A stretch of DNA of 25,379 bases, taken from the IMG/VR virus record IMGVR_UViG_3300017598_001817, positions 1-25,379 of that record; one strand, 5' to 3'. Shown here piece after piece: positions 1-7,586 of the stretch (position 1 is the first letter of the stretch; every line of letters starts with the position of its first letter). Made by a program: the position numbers and the translations under genes. Under the pieces are notes generated by a model. That model was not told the DNA's origin, did no database searches, and was given only the letters and a program-made list of their open reading frames with translations. This DNA is from a virus.

Positions 1-393
1 ATGAGAGAAAAAGTAACCGCAGGGAAACACACCGGGTTCCTGGTAGAAAACCCAAGTAACGATATGGGGGTACTCTGTAGCCACGAACAGGGTACGAGTA
101 AAAAGGGGAAGCCGTACAATTCGGCACAACTAACACAAGTAAATAAAAGCCAGAAGGGTGAATGGTTCGTTTACGGGAAAAATCTAAGCCAAAGAGAGTT
201 GGCTAACAAAAGAACCGGGATGTGGTTCCCGTTCCCCATTGAGTTGCTACCCGATATTATCCGGGCACTCAATGATTTGTACCTTGATATTACGGGCAAA
301 ACAGTGGAGAGCGCGGACAAGACCGTAAAAGAAGAGTTCGATACAGTGGGGGAGATGTTAAAAGAGACGGGGTTTAAGGATAGGGGGCGTTAA
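1..393 (+). CDS. Hypothetical protein, possibly a PC4-like ssDNA-binding protein
   Basis: This 130-aa reading frame is the only plus-strand gene and converges on the large terminase. The ATG lies at the very first base, so no ribosome binding site can be seen and the true start may be upstream of the window. Residues about 40-95 show beta-strands, a charged linker (QKGEWFVYGKN), then TGMWFPFP and an amphipathic helix (ELLPDIIRALNDL). This order of strands followed by a C-terminal helix loosely recalls PC4/YdbC-type single-stranded DNA-binding domains. That resemblance is inference from pattern only, and no motif is diagnostic. The tail (residues 100-130) is charged and probably flexible. Its opposite orientation suggests it belongs to the early or replication side of the genome. 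Its stop shares the palindrome TTAA with the stop of the terminase gene. Confidence 0.7.
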   Translation: MREKVTAGKHTGFLVENPSNDMGVLCSHEQGTSKKGKPYNSAQLTQVNKSQKGEWFVYGKNLSQRELANKRTGMWFPFPIELLPDIIRALNDLYLDITGKTVESADKTVKEEFDTVGEMLKETGFKDRGR

Positions 394-2063
394 CCATAAC
401 CCGTAGAGCCACCGCCCTTCTTCCCCTTCTTCGGTCCTCTATTCCTTCTATTTAAATCATCCACTTCCTTACTAGGTCTTCTCTTCCCATAATGCAGAAA
501 CCACTTGCCCAACATATCAATCAAGTCCTTTGTCATCCCGTGAGGGTACATCCCCACCTCGGCAATCAGTTCCTTCATACTCTCATGTACGTATATCTCA
601 CCGTTAAACATCGGGTTGATAAGAGCCTGTATGTCATCGTCCTTTGAGTCCTTCTTTGAACTTGCGGTCATCGGGCTGATTCTAAGAAACTCACCACGCT
701 TCTTCTTTTCCTGTTGGATGTCCTTGTAGATGTAAGCCTGTTGCGCCGCCGTGTCTATCCTCCACAGTCTCGGCTTGTATTTCTTGTGCGCCGCAAACAG
801 AACGTCCATGAACTTGTCAGGCTCCTTGAATCTATCAGCATGGGTAAACCTAACAAACTTCTTAATAGATTCACGGGCTTGGCCCGCAATCAGCATAGCG
901 TTCCTTGAACCCTTCTTCGTCAGCTTAGTCTCAGAGAACCCGCCGGGGTCAATCATACCAAACCAGGGTATCTCCTTGGTAGAAAACACCTCATCATCAT
1001 CCTTGCATACAAGGTACGTGCCGTCTTCACGCTCCTCCTCACGGAAGAACTTGAGCCACTTGATGTCAAACTTGTTGAGGCCACTACCCATTCTAGGGTT
1101 GTTCATATGTTGCGCCCAGAAGATAAGTTCCTTTTCCGGGTTGTTCATCATCTCAATGTAATACTCGGTCTTGAACTTCTCCGGGTAGTTGCTCTCACCG
1201 TCGTTCACATGAGGGTTCTGGACATACTGGATATGCCCCTTATCAATAAGGGATGTGTCTTTTAACGCCGGGACAATACGCCACTCGAACTCTGTATACT
1301 TTTCTTGGATGTAATCGAAGTAGTCACCAACCCCCCAATGCGTACCCACAATGCTTATCTCAGACGCTTCTGGGTGGGATGCGTCAGGCTCAACAAGTAA
1401 CTCATGCACGTTGTCCTGCCACTCAAAGACCTTCTCAAGTACCGCCTGGGACTCCATAGCCTCCTTACCCACAAGGTCGTCTATACGGATAGTGGTGTAA
1501 TGCCCTGACTGCGCGGCACCCTTGACCCCGATCGCCGTAATGGAAGGCTCAGAGTAGATGCCAACCCTCGGGAGGGCGCACTCAGTACCAGACCACTTGT
1601 TACCCTTGGTCCATGCCTTGTCCACCAATCGGTACTCAGCCACATCCTCGCCACCCAACGAGGGGTGTACCATCTCGCCCGTACTCAGTATGGCATACGT
1701 TAGCTTATCGGGATAGAGTTTACGGAGCATGGCGTTACCAAGGATCTGTCGCTCAATCCAATCAAGGAACCGGGATGCTATCTTTTCGTTCTCGGCGGCA
1801 ATCAGTTGTCGTGAGTCTTGGTCCTTTAGGTATGCGTAGACCGTACCCCACTTAGTGTAGATGGTGGACTTGCGTTGGTCACGGGGGTATGCCGTGGCCT
1901 TGCGCCGCAACTCTGATTGGTAGAAGTCACACACCGGGCGGTGTATGTACTCGGATGCGTCCTCGCCCTGCTTGACAGAGCCTCCGACTATCTTAACAAA
2001 ATACCAAAAGGATTTGTCGCAGAGTTCTCGGTAGAACCTAAGACTTCGGTTTGATGAGGTCAT
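390..2063 (-). CDS. Terminase large subunit (ATPase + nuclease)
   Basis: The DNA-packaging motor ATPase docks on the portal, drives DNA into the procapsid and cuts the concatemer. The 557-aa length fits the family. Residues 60-67 (PRDQRKST) occupy the Walker A position, as in the PRGxxKST loop of many phage terminases, but both glycines are missing. D195-D196 in TIRIDDLVG are the likely Walker B acids, and VGTHW (239-243) resembles the ATPase coupling motif. The C-terminal RNase H-like nuclease is marked by D372 (GMIDPGG), D437 (WRIDTAA) and D513/D516 (KDLIDMLG). The tail after residue 530 is basic and Gly/Lys-rich. The ATG lies inside the upstream gene (26-bp overlap), which suggests translational coupling. 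It is the last gene of the minus-strand set, as gene 19 is near the end of the T7 late region. Confidence 0.95.
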   Translation of the reverse strand: MTSSNRSLRFYRELCDKSFWYFVKIVGGSVKQGEDASEYIHRPVCDFYQSELRRKATAYPRDQRKSTIYTKWGTVYAYLKDQDSRQLIAAENEKIASRFLDWIERQILGNAMLRKLYPDKLTYAILSTGEMVHPSLGGEDVAEYRLVDKAWTKGNKWSGTECALPRVGIYSEPSITAIGVKGAAQSGHYTTIRIDDLVGKEAMESQAVLEKVFEWQDNVHELLVEPDASHPEASEISIVGTHWGVGDYFDYIQEKYTEFEWRIVPALKDTSLIDKGHIQYVQNPHVNDGESNYPEKFKTEYYIEMMNNPEKELIFWAQHMNNPRMGSGLNKFDIKWLKFFREEEREDGTYLVCKDDDEVFSTKEIPWFGMIDPGGFSETKLTKKGSRNAMLIAGQARESIKKFVRFTHADRFKEPDKFMDVLFAAHKKYKPRLWRIDTAAQQAYIYKDIQQEKKKRGEFLRISPMTASSKKDSKDDDIQALINPMFNGEIYVHESMKELIAEVGMYPHGMTKDLIDMLGKWFLHYGKRRPSKEVDDLNRRNRGPKKGKKGGGSTGYG

Positions 2064-2301
2064 CTATCTCGCCCTGTTGTTTTTTAGTTAAGGGCTTGTC
2101 TAACTTATCCACCGGGTTCGCCGTGGCGGTCGCCCTTACAGTCGTTCTATCCACCTGCAACGCATGATGAGCGCGGAGTAATAGTTTCGATGCCTCCGTA
2201 CCCTCCTTACGTGGGGTGTCTGGGTTGCGAATTATCTTTAATAGATACTCGCGCAGTTCAATAACATCTTTTTCTTTATGGTCGATGATTGGAGACTTCA
2301 T
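2038..2301 (-). CDS. Small protein upstream of terL, candidate small terminase
   Basis: This is an 87-aa, mostly helical, charged protein. It contains helices around residues 10-28 (KDVIELREYLLKIIRN) and 35-50 (GTEASKLLLRAHHALQV), then a Thr/Ala-rich linker and a final helix (LTKKQQGEIDDLI). No conserved small-terminase motif can be recognised. The position directly before terL, with a 26-bp overlap, and the size make it the best candidate for the DNA-recognition subunit, but this is positional inference only. Its ATG overlaps the stop of the preceding membrane-protein gene (ATGA), so it belongs to the same operon as the lysis genes. In T7 the small terminase gene 18 also lies among lysis genes just before the large subunit. 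Confidence 0.7.
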   Translation of the reverse strand: MKSPIIDHKEKDVIELREYLLKIIRNPDTPRKEGTEASKLLLRAHHALQVDRTTVRATATANPVDKLDKPLTKKQQGEIDDLIKPKS

Positions 2302-2507
2302 GTTTTGTCCATTATGTATTTAATATCATCCCGTATGATTGCTATGTCATCCTCTACGGACTTCATTCTCTTTGCCATGTCCTCGCACCTCTCCGGGTTT
2401 CCGGGCAACCCCAGCTTCTTTGCCCTGCGTTCCTTACGCCTCTCTAAGAATACAATCACAGCTATGGCCGCAATCGCCACAGCCTGTCCAATCTCTATTG
2501 GTGTCAT
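2298..2507 (-). CDS. Small membrane protein with coiled coil (lysis-associated candidate)
   Basis: This 69-aa protein has one hydrophobic segment at residues 5-20 (IEIGQAVAIAAIAVIVFL). A strongly basic stretch (ERRKERRAKK) then predicts a cytoplasmic C-terminus. The C-terminal half, about residues 43-66, is an amphipathic helix with heptad-like hydrophobic spacing. The combination of one TM and a short coiled coil is seen in small phage lysis accessory proteins, but in XhlA-type proteins the order is reversed (coiled coil first). The start is well supported by GAGGGACGA just before the ATG. It lies between the spanin candidate and the small-terminase candidate. A second holin, an antiholin or a membrane anchor are all possible. 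Confidence 0.75.
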   Translation of the reverse strand: MTPIEIGQAVAIAAIAVIVFLERRKERRAKKLGLPGNPERCEDMAKRMKSVEDDIAIIRDDIKYIMDKT

Positions 2508-2514
2508 TCGTCCC

Positions 2515-3147
2515 TCAGTTCACTATTACGTAAATCAGTGCCCCGATTACGATTACAAAACCTGCGTTCTTCAATGAATGCCCGAACCGTAACCCCCGTA
2601 TACGGCTCTCTGACACCGATAGTCTCTTTAGGGCCAGAGAATGTAGATTCTTCTCACTCTCGTATAACTCCTGATAGTCCTCCGATATGATAAGCTGGGC
2701 CTCGTATTTCTCAACAAGGTTGAATATGATCTTATCGTTTCCCTGTATTATCTGTTCCTGTTTGTAGATTATCAATGCCATTTTCTCAATTTGCATACGA
2801 AGATTTACAACCAATGGCTCAGATTCTAACTCGGGTTGGGATGGTTCTTCGGTTACTAGCTTTTCGCGTTGCGCGGAAAGTAGCGTTATGCGTCGTTCGT
2901 TAACGATGCGTGTCTCTAGGAGGATGATGTTCTCGGCCTCTATTTGTTCAACATATCGTTTCCACTTATCAATATCTGCTAACAGTTTGTCTGATTTTGC
3001 GTCGGTTATTTCCTTCAATGAGTCGTATTGACCCTTCCAATATTGGGAGTCAGCATCGCTAGTACACGCCCTGTTAACCAAAAGGAGAACGGTTAACACA
3101 ACGACGGCGACAACAAAGAATATAATCAGTCTCTTTTTACTCACCAT
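2515..3147 (-). CDS. Spanin-like protein: N-terminal TM, long coiled coil, C-terminal TM
   Basis: This 210-aa protein is read from ATG 3147, which is preceded by AAAGGAG six bases upstream. A longer in-frame start (TTG at 3243) exists, but it would overlap most of the upstream gene and has no comparable ribosome site. Residues 7-25 form a TM segment, followed by NRAC, only a weak lipobox-like match. Residues 35-100 and 110-185 are charged, heptad-rich coiled coils separated by a Pro/Glu-rich break (TEEPSQPELESEP). Residues 196-209 (GFVIVIGALIYVIVN) form a second hydrophobic segment at the very C-terminus. A periplasmic coiled coil anchored at both ends is the architecture of unimolecular spanins, which fuse inner and outer membranes in the last step of lysis. 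The position after endolysin and holin candidates supports this. An Rz-like protein without a partner is the alternative. Confidence 0.8.
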   Translation of the reverse strand: MVSKKRLIIFFVVAVVVLTVLLLVNRACTSDADSQYWKGQYDSLKEITDAKSDKLLADIDKWKRYVEQIEAENIILLETRIVNERRITLLSAQREKLVTEEPSQPELESEPLVVNLRMQIEKMALIIYKQEQIIQGNDKIIFNLVEKYEAQLIISEDYQELYESEKNLHSLALKRLSVSESRIRGLRFGHSLKNAGFVIVIGALIYVIVN

Positions 3148-3313
3148 TGTAGACTCCTTTCTTTTGATGTAGTCTCTTCGCCACGTTTGCCCCCGCAAGT
3201 GCAACAACCGATGGCGCGAAAATGCTATAAGGAGCAGTCTCAAAGAACGTGGCCCATATCATACCCGTAACCAGGAAGAAGAACCCAAGCGCAATGGTAT
3301 ACTTCGTGTTCAT
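3137..3313 (-). CDS. Small two-TM protein, candidate holin
   Basis: This is a 58-aa gene read directly from the gap between the endolysin and the spanin candidate. It starts with ATG at 3313 (MNTKYTIALG) and stops with TAA at 3137-3139. Two hydrophobic stretches, about residues 6-24 (TIALGFFFLVTGMIWATFF) and 30-44 (SIFAPSVVALAGANV), are separated by a short acidic turn (ETAP). The tail is basic (AKRLHQKKG). Two TM segments with a charged tail in under 70 residues fits a class II-type pinholin or holin. It lies immediately after the M15 endolysin gene and overlaps the spanin candidate by 11 bp. The ribosome site is weak, with only GGA about 11 bases upstream, which would suit low expression. 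Function is inferred from topology and context. Confidence 0.7.
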   Translation of the reverse strand: MNTKYTIALGFFFLVTGMIWATFFETAPYSIFAPSVVALAGANVAKRLHQKKGVYNGE

Positions 3314-3359
3314 TTATTCACGCATTCCATGAACTGTGAACATCCCAATGTACTGGACA

Positions 3360-3782
3360 TCATTTAGTCTTCCTGAATCCCGGCACCCAATTGTGCCTCG
3401 CCCTCGGTGTAATCTCAAACGCCAAGTCCATGTGAATGAAACTTCCCGAATGAATATACTTATACATCCTGACGCTCTCAAAGTCCGTATCTATTAAGCG
3501 GTGTAACTCCTCCACTTCCTCTGTATTGGGCAAGTCCATGTCCAACGCAAGTCCGAAACAATGCACCGAACACTCCTCACCACCGATTGTTTTGTTGTGG
3601 TACGGGCAACGATACCCTGAACGCACAGGGATGGGCTTTCCCCAAGTCGCCCGTACCGAGTCAAATATATCAAATAGCTCGGAATATGGGCGGCGTATGT
3701 CATGTAGAAACAAATCGGGCGGCAATTGCCCGCAACACCGGCAAGCATACTCAGAGCGTAATAGATACTCGGATAGATTCAT
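3360..3782 (-). CDS. Endolysin-like M15 peptidase (Peptidase_M15_3 type)
   Basis: This 140-aa zinc peptidase is predicted to cleave peptide cross-links or the D-Ala-D-Ala region of peptidoglycan. The conserved core is visible: RSGYRCPYHN (54-63), the SxHxxGxAxD signature as SVHCFGLALD (72-81), giving ligands H74 and D81, and SFIHMDL (114-120), giving the third ligand H117. The N-terminal EYACRCCGQ is a common feature of this family. There is no signal peptide or TM, so release would depend on a holin, and a holin candidate is the next gene. The ATG at 3782 follows the stop of the large ejection protein directly (TAAATG), and its ribosome site is poor. A role in virion entry, given its adjacency to ejection proteins, cannot be excluded, but lysis is more likely. 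Confidence 0.92.
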   Translation of the reverse strand: MNLSEYLLRSEYACRCCGQLPPDLFLHDIRRPYSELFDIFDSVRATWGKPIPVRSGYRCPYHNKTIGGEECSVHCFGLALDMDLPNTEEVEELHRLIDTDFESVRMYKYIHSGSFIHMDLAFEITPRARHNWVPGFRKTK

Positions 3783-6521
3783 TTACCAGTCCATACCAGA
3801 ACTACCAGAAGATTTGCCTCTTCTTCTCCCACCAAGTATCGCACTGGCAATGGATTCTCCCCTCCTTATTCGAGCTATGGTCTTTCTTGCCTGTGACGTT
3901 CCTGGTATCCCGGCTAATTTCGCAAATGACTCAAGATCGTATAGGGTTAGTTTTTCGGGACTAAGGCCAGCTAACTTGCTAGCCACCTGTATCAAGTCCG
4001 CGCCAAGCTGAACCGCCGGTGCCGGGATATTAGATCGCCATTTCTGGCTATATTTAATCGGACTACCAACTACGGGGAGTTGCTCAAGTAACTCCATTGT
4101 CACCCCACCAGCGATTTCCTTCGCACCCTTGCCCTCCTTAATGCCTTCACGCACAGCAATCTCTGGTGCCGGGAACGGGGATGGCATATTAAGCAAGTCC
4201 TCAAAAAGCATATTAACACCCATGGATGCCGTTAGGAATCTTAGTGTACGAACCATGCTTCTGCCAAGGTTGGCCTCTGGATTCTTTATTCCAACCACAT
4301 CACGCATTATCCAGTTCCATTCTGCCGTGGTAAATGTCTGGAACATTGATATTAACCTACCACCAACTCCGCGTTGCATCTTTGCAACATCGCCTAGTTT
4401 ACCAGAAGCCTGTGTTCTAAGAACGGTATTATCAGCCAACTTAACCGCGTCTGCGTGACTGATTTTAGCACCCAGCTTCCGAGTGGTATAGTAGTCATAT
4501 ACAGACAGCCAAGATGCCCTTGCGGTCTCCATGTCAAAGAACTGCAACGGTTTCATGCCCCACTCAGCCGCAGTTCTATGGAGATTTGATAGCTTCCCCT
4601 TAGTGGTCCTATTTACAATGTCAGCAACATGGATGTCCATGTCCCTGCCGAAGAGAACCTTCGAGTGTTGCATGGCGAATGCCCGCTTAGTCTTGTTGAG
4701 GTTCTGGGCCGAACCCTTTATTGTGTGTAAGTACCCAGCCTCAGTGATTGCTCCACGCAACGCAGTAAACTGGATCATGGCAGACCTGACGTTAGCCGAT
4801 AACACAGCGGCGGCTATATTCCTATTAAGGAGGGCCGCGCCCCGCTGTAGGTACGCATGGTCTGGTATCTTTGAGAGGTCGCCCTTTCCTCCGATTGCAT
4901 TAAGCCACTCCTTCATATTCTGTGCAGTCTGTGGTTTGTCATCAGCGAATCGCCACGTTGTCTGTCCGTGAGTACCGTCCTTCTTCATAGTTCCGCTTGG
5001 GATCTCAAAGTCTTCAAGGAACGCCTTGCCCCTAGCGATAACTGGAGAGACATGGATATGCTGGATTGAGTCCCTTGAGTACCGTTCAAATACGCCAAAG
5101 AAATCAAGTTTAACTGGGCCACCAAGACCCTTCCTTGGGTTTGCCCACTTTAAGGGCGTGGCAGAAAGTACGCCATTCAGGGCCGTGGCATCATCCAGCA
5201 GGCCCATGCCCATGTCCCCAAGCATCTCAATGTTGCGCATGAACGTGAAATAGTTGTCTACATACTTGATGGGTTTCTTGCCAGCCAATTCCCTTACACG
5301 GTTAATGCGCTCGAAGAATTTATCATAAGCAACACGAGCCTCACTAACTATCTCCCACTCAATTGGCTTGAGTTGTTCGCGGTATATCTTCCTGCGGCCC
5401 ATGGACCTTAATATATCATCACCACCCTTCTGCTCACCAATCATGTATGTTGCGATTCTGTCTGATGATGCCTTAATGTCTAATTGGTCGGCCTTGAGTT
5501 TCTTTTTCCATCCACCAATGACATTTTTTTTGATATTAGAATAGTCTTTTAAGTAAGCCTTGTCCTTAATGTGCCAATATTCGTATAACTTTTCCCATAA
5601 CGGATGTACCTTAGACGCCCATACCATGGGGGTTGTCATCCTCTCCGTCCAGTTTTTTGCCCTACCCATAAATGATTTTCCAGCTTTCATGTCTGGGATA
5701 GTATCATCGGCTAGGGAAAGAAACTCGTCAATGGATATCGGGAGAGTGCCGTTTTCCTTGAGTTTCAGAATACCCCTTTCCGCACCTGGGACACCTCGCT
5801 CTTCTGCGAATAGGCGCAACTTTAAGGGGTCATCCTTAGCCATAGCGATAGCGTTTCGTTTCCTGGCTTTAGACGGTAGTTCCTTGGGAATCCTCAACAC
5901 AGACTCATCTACCGCACCTACGGCAATTGTCTTTGCGCCAATCTTTGGTTGTGGGCCACGCAGACGCTTCAACCCCTTCACCACACCGTACCCAACCAAT
6001 TCCAATGCGGCATCTAACGGGTTTTCCTCAATATAGCCAACAGGGTCTTTAGCTAATTTAAACCCGCTTTGTACCGTCCACTTACCCATCTCAAAAGCAC
6101 CAACCCCAAGTGCGCTAATTGGCTCCAGCGCAGACTTGAGGACTCCCTTCCCCTCTGATGGTTCCTCATCATCTGGCCTTGGCTGAAACCCCTTCTGTAG
6201 TGCTTGGTCTATTCCGCCACCAAGCGTAAGCGATGATACGCTCTTTGCAAACTGGGGAATCCCCTCAACCATTTCCTTTCCCTGCTCGACAAGCCTCTTG
6301 CCAACACCAATCGGGTCCACTGGTTTTATGGGCCAACCAAATGGCCCAGCGAATGGCGATGCCCTGAGTTTATCTCCGGTAGACAACTCTGGGAGTTGTG
6401 ACTTTTCCAACGGGGGCACGGTTGCGCTTCGTCCCTTCCACCGAGGGGTAGACTTCTCCTCTTCTTCCTCCTTATCAGTCCGGTATGTCCCCCAGCGCGG
6501 GATTGTCTCTTGTGGTATCAT
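3783..6521 (-). CDS. Large virion protein, probable ejected/internal virion protein
   Basis: At 912 aa this is the largest gene in the window. The N-terminus (residues 1-125) is disordered, with Glu-rich (DKEEEEEK) and Pro-rich stretches and the segment FAGPFGWPIKPVDPIG. From about 280 onward it is helical. Residues 570-780 contain ANVRSAMIQFTALRG, ADNTVLRTQASGKLG and LISMFQTFTTAEWNWIMRD. The latter phrases are typical of the C-terminal regions of large polyvalent or ejection proteins of podophages. The C-terminus has LPVVGSPIKY and GIPGTSQARK, then a basic Gly/Ser tail. No catalytic motif for a transglycosylase or polymerase was recognised. It sits between the virion proteins and the endolysin, the place held by internal virion proteins in T7-like maps. 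A channel-forming ejection role is inferred. It overlaps the upstream gene by 4 bp (ATGA). Confidence 0.85.
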   Translation of the reverse strand: MIPQETIPRWGTYRTDKEEEEEKSTPRWKGRSATVPPLEKSQLPELSTGDKLRASPFAGPFGWPIKPVDPIGVGKRLVEQGKEMVEGIPQFAKSVSSLTLGGGIDQALQKGFQPRPDDEEPSEGKGVLKSALEPISALGVGAFEMGKWTVQSGFKLAKDPVGYIEENPLDAALELVGYGVVKGLKRLRGPQPKIGAKTIAVGAVDESVLRIPKELPSKARKRNAIAMAKDDPLKLRLFAEERGVPGAERGILKLKENGTLPISIDEFLSLADDTIPDMKAGKSFMGRAKNWTERMTTPMVWASKVHPLWEKLYEYWHIKDKAYLKDYSNIKKNVIGGWKKKLKADQLDIKASSDRIATYMIGEQKGGDDILRSMGRRKIYREQLKPIEWEIVSEARVAYDKFFERINRVRELAGKKPIKYVDNYFTFMRNIEMLGDMGMGLLDDATALNGVLSATPLKWANPRKGLGGPVKLDFFGVFERYSRDSIQHIHVSPVIARGKAFLEDFEIPSGTMKKDGTHGQTTWRFADDKPQTAQNMKEWLNAIGGKGDLSKIPDHAYLQRGAALLNRNIAAAVLSANVRSAMIQFTALRGAITEAGYLHTIKGSAQNLNKTKRAFAMQHSKVLFGRDMDIHVADIVNRTTKGKLSNLHRTAAEWGMKPLQFFDMETARASWLSVYDYYTTRKLGAKISHADAVKLADNTVLRTQASGKLGDVAKMQRGVGGRLISMFQTFTTAEWNWIMRDVVGIKNPEANLGRSMVRTLRFLTASMGVNMLFEDLLNMPSPFPAPEIAVREGIKEGKGAKEIAGGVTMELLEQLPVVGSPIKYSQKWRSNIPAPAVQLGADLIQVASKLAGLSPEKLTLYDLESFAKLAGIPGTSQARKTIARIRRGESIASAILGGRRRGKSSGSSGMDW

Positions 6522-7576
6522 TTTTCAGTCATAAGTTTTCCATACGCGTCGTACCAGAATTTCATTTGTTTTTTATCTATGTCCTTTGCCATGAAATCTG
6601 GATGCTTTGTGAATTCCGACCACGTAGTGTAAAGTGAGCCATCTGCCGTGACCAATTCCTCAAAGAAGCCCCACATGTCCTCATAGTTTTGGATAACCTC
6701 AGTATCAATGGGCGTTGCTACGCCATCTCGCTCATTTAAAACAGCCATCTGATACCTTAGTGGCATATCTGTACGAATACCATCAATCGTAGGGGGTTGC
6801 CCGTATTCCTTATAATTATTTCTAGCCGTTTTTTTCGTCTGTTTTATATCCTTATAACCTGTCGTGTTTTCCTTCCTCGCTAGCCAACTCCTCTGGTTTG
6901 CCTCTCGGGATGGAGCACCGCGACCACCTGAAAAATCCAAATCCTGGCCCCCTTTTTCCTCCTCCTCATATAGGCCGGTTATCTTTTCCATATCAACGCG
7001 GGCCTCTTCTGGTGTTTTCCTACCGGCCTGTACTTCCCCCTCAATATACGCAACGGCCCTAGTGTAGTTGGTTTGCGGAGCTTCTTGCGGACTACGCCGC
7101 TTATACATCCATTCCTTATAATCCACCTCCTGTTGCCCAGGAGATACAGCATCCTTCCAGTCTTCCCTTCCATATCGAGTCGCCTGATCTACCTGGAACT
7201 CTGTTGGATAAACAGTCCCCTTGTCCTTCTCGCCAAGAACCATGTCCCACGCCTCTGCCCACGTATTCGCCCTTCCGGTGTCGATTAATTCTTTTGCAAG
7301 AATAAACTGTTGAGACTCCCTTACCTTTATTTCCGGTGGCTCCTGGGACTTCTCATAGGCGGCAACCCTGCGGGTCTCAAGGTCATGCTTCTTTTCCTCC
7401 TCACCCCTGTCATAATCCTGTTGCGCCCGCATTTCCTTCATCGCCATAATGTTCCCAAACGTAGAGGCGATACCCATACCTATATTAGGGTAAGGAGAGT
7501 ACGGGTTATAAAACGGGTTTCCGCCCGAAGCCTGATGTAGGTCCCGTCCCGATGGCCGTTGTCCGTAATATGCCAT
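6518..7576 (-). CDS. Hypothetical virion/ejection-associated protein
   Basis: This 352-aa protein has a Tyr/Pro/Asn-rich start (NPFYNPYSPYPNIGMG), a short hydrophobic segment (GMGIASTFGNIMAM, about 33-46) and then a charged helix (QQDYDRGEEEKKHDLETRR). The middle is hydrophilic and Lys/Glu-rich, and the C-terminus (about 290-350) is helical and acidic. No enzyme motif is recognised. The start is very well supported: AAGGAGGGATAG precedes the ATG at 7576. It is translationally coupled to the 912-aa protein, and the two may act together in the virion. The layout of a low-complexity head, a small hydrophobic patch and a coiled-coil body is common among podophage internal virion proteins, but this is inference. 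Confidence 0.8.
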   Translation of the reverse strand: MAYYGQRPSGRDLHQASGGNPFYNPYSPYPNIGMGIASTFGNIMAMKEMRAQQDYDRGEEEKKHDLETRRVAAYEKSQEPPEIKVRESQQFILAKELIDTGRANTWAEAWDMVLGEKDKGTVYPTEFQVDQATRYGREDWKDAVSPGQQEVDYKEWMYKRRSPQEAPQTNYTRAVAYIEGEVQAGRKTPEEARVDMEKITGLYEEEEKGGQDLDFSGGRGAPSREANQRSWLARKENTTGYKDIKQTKKTARNNYKEYGQPPTIDGIRTDMPLRYQMAVLNERDGVATPIDTEVIQNYEDMWGFFEELVTADGSLYTTWSEFTKHPDFMAKDIDKKQMKFWYDAYGKLMTEK

Positions 7577-7586
7577 CTATCCCTCC

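Noticed and set aside
3064-3072. Lipoprotein signal (lipobox) in the spanin candidate
   Set aside because: The residues before the Cys are NRA, without the Leu at -3 and with an Arg at -2; only a weak match, so it is not listed as a feature.
3148-3243. Extended TTG start for the spanin candidate
   Set aside because: Would overlap most of the 58-aa holin candidate; the internal ATG at 3147 has a strong AAAGGAG site, and the extra 32 residues look like out-of-frame translation of that gene.
3526-4011. 161-aa plus-strand open frame over the endolysin and ejection gene
   Set aside because: Antisense to two well-supported genes, no ribosome site, composition unlike a protein, and no plus-strand neighbours.
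5560-6036. 158-aa plus-strand open frame
   Set aside because: Lies wholly antisense inside the 912-aa ejection-type gene and appears to be a by-product of that gene's codon use.
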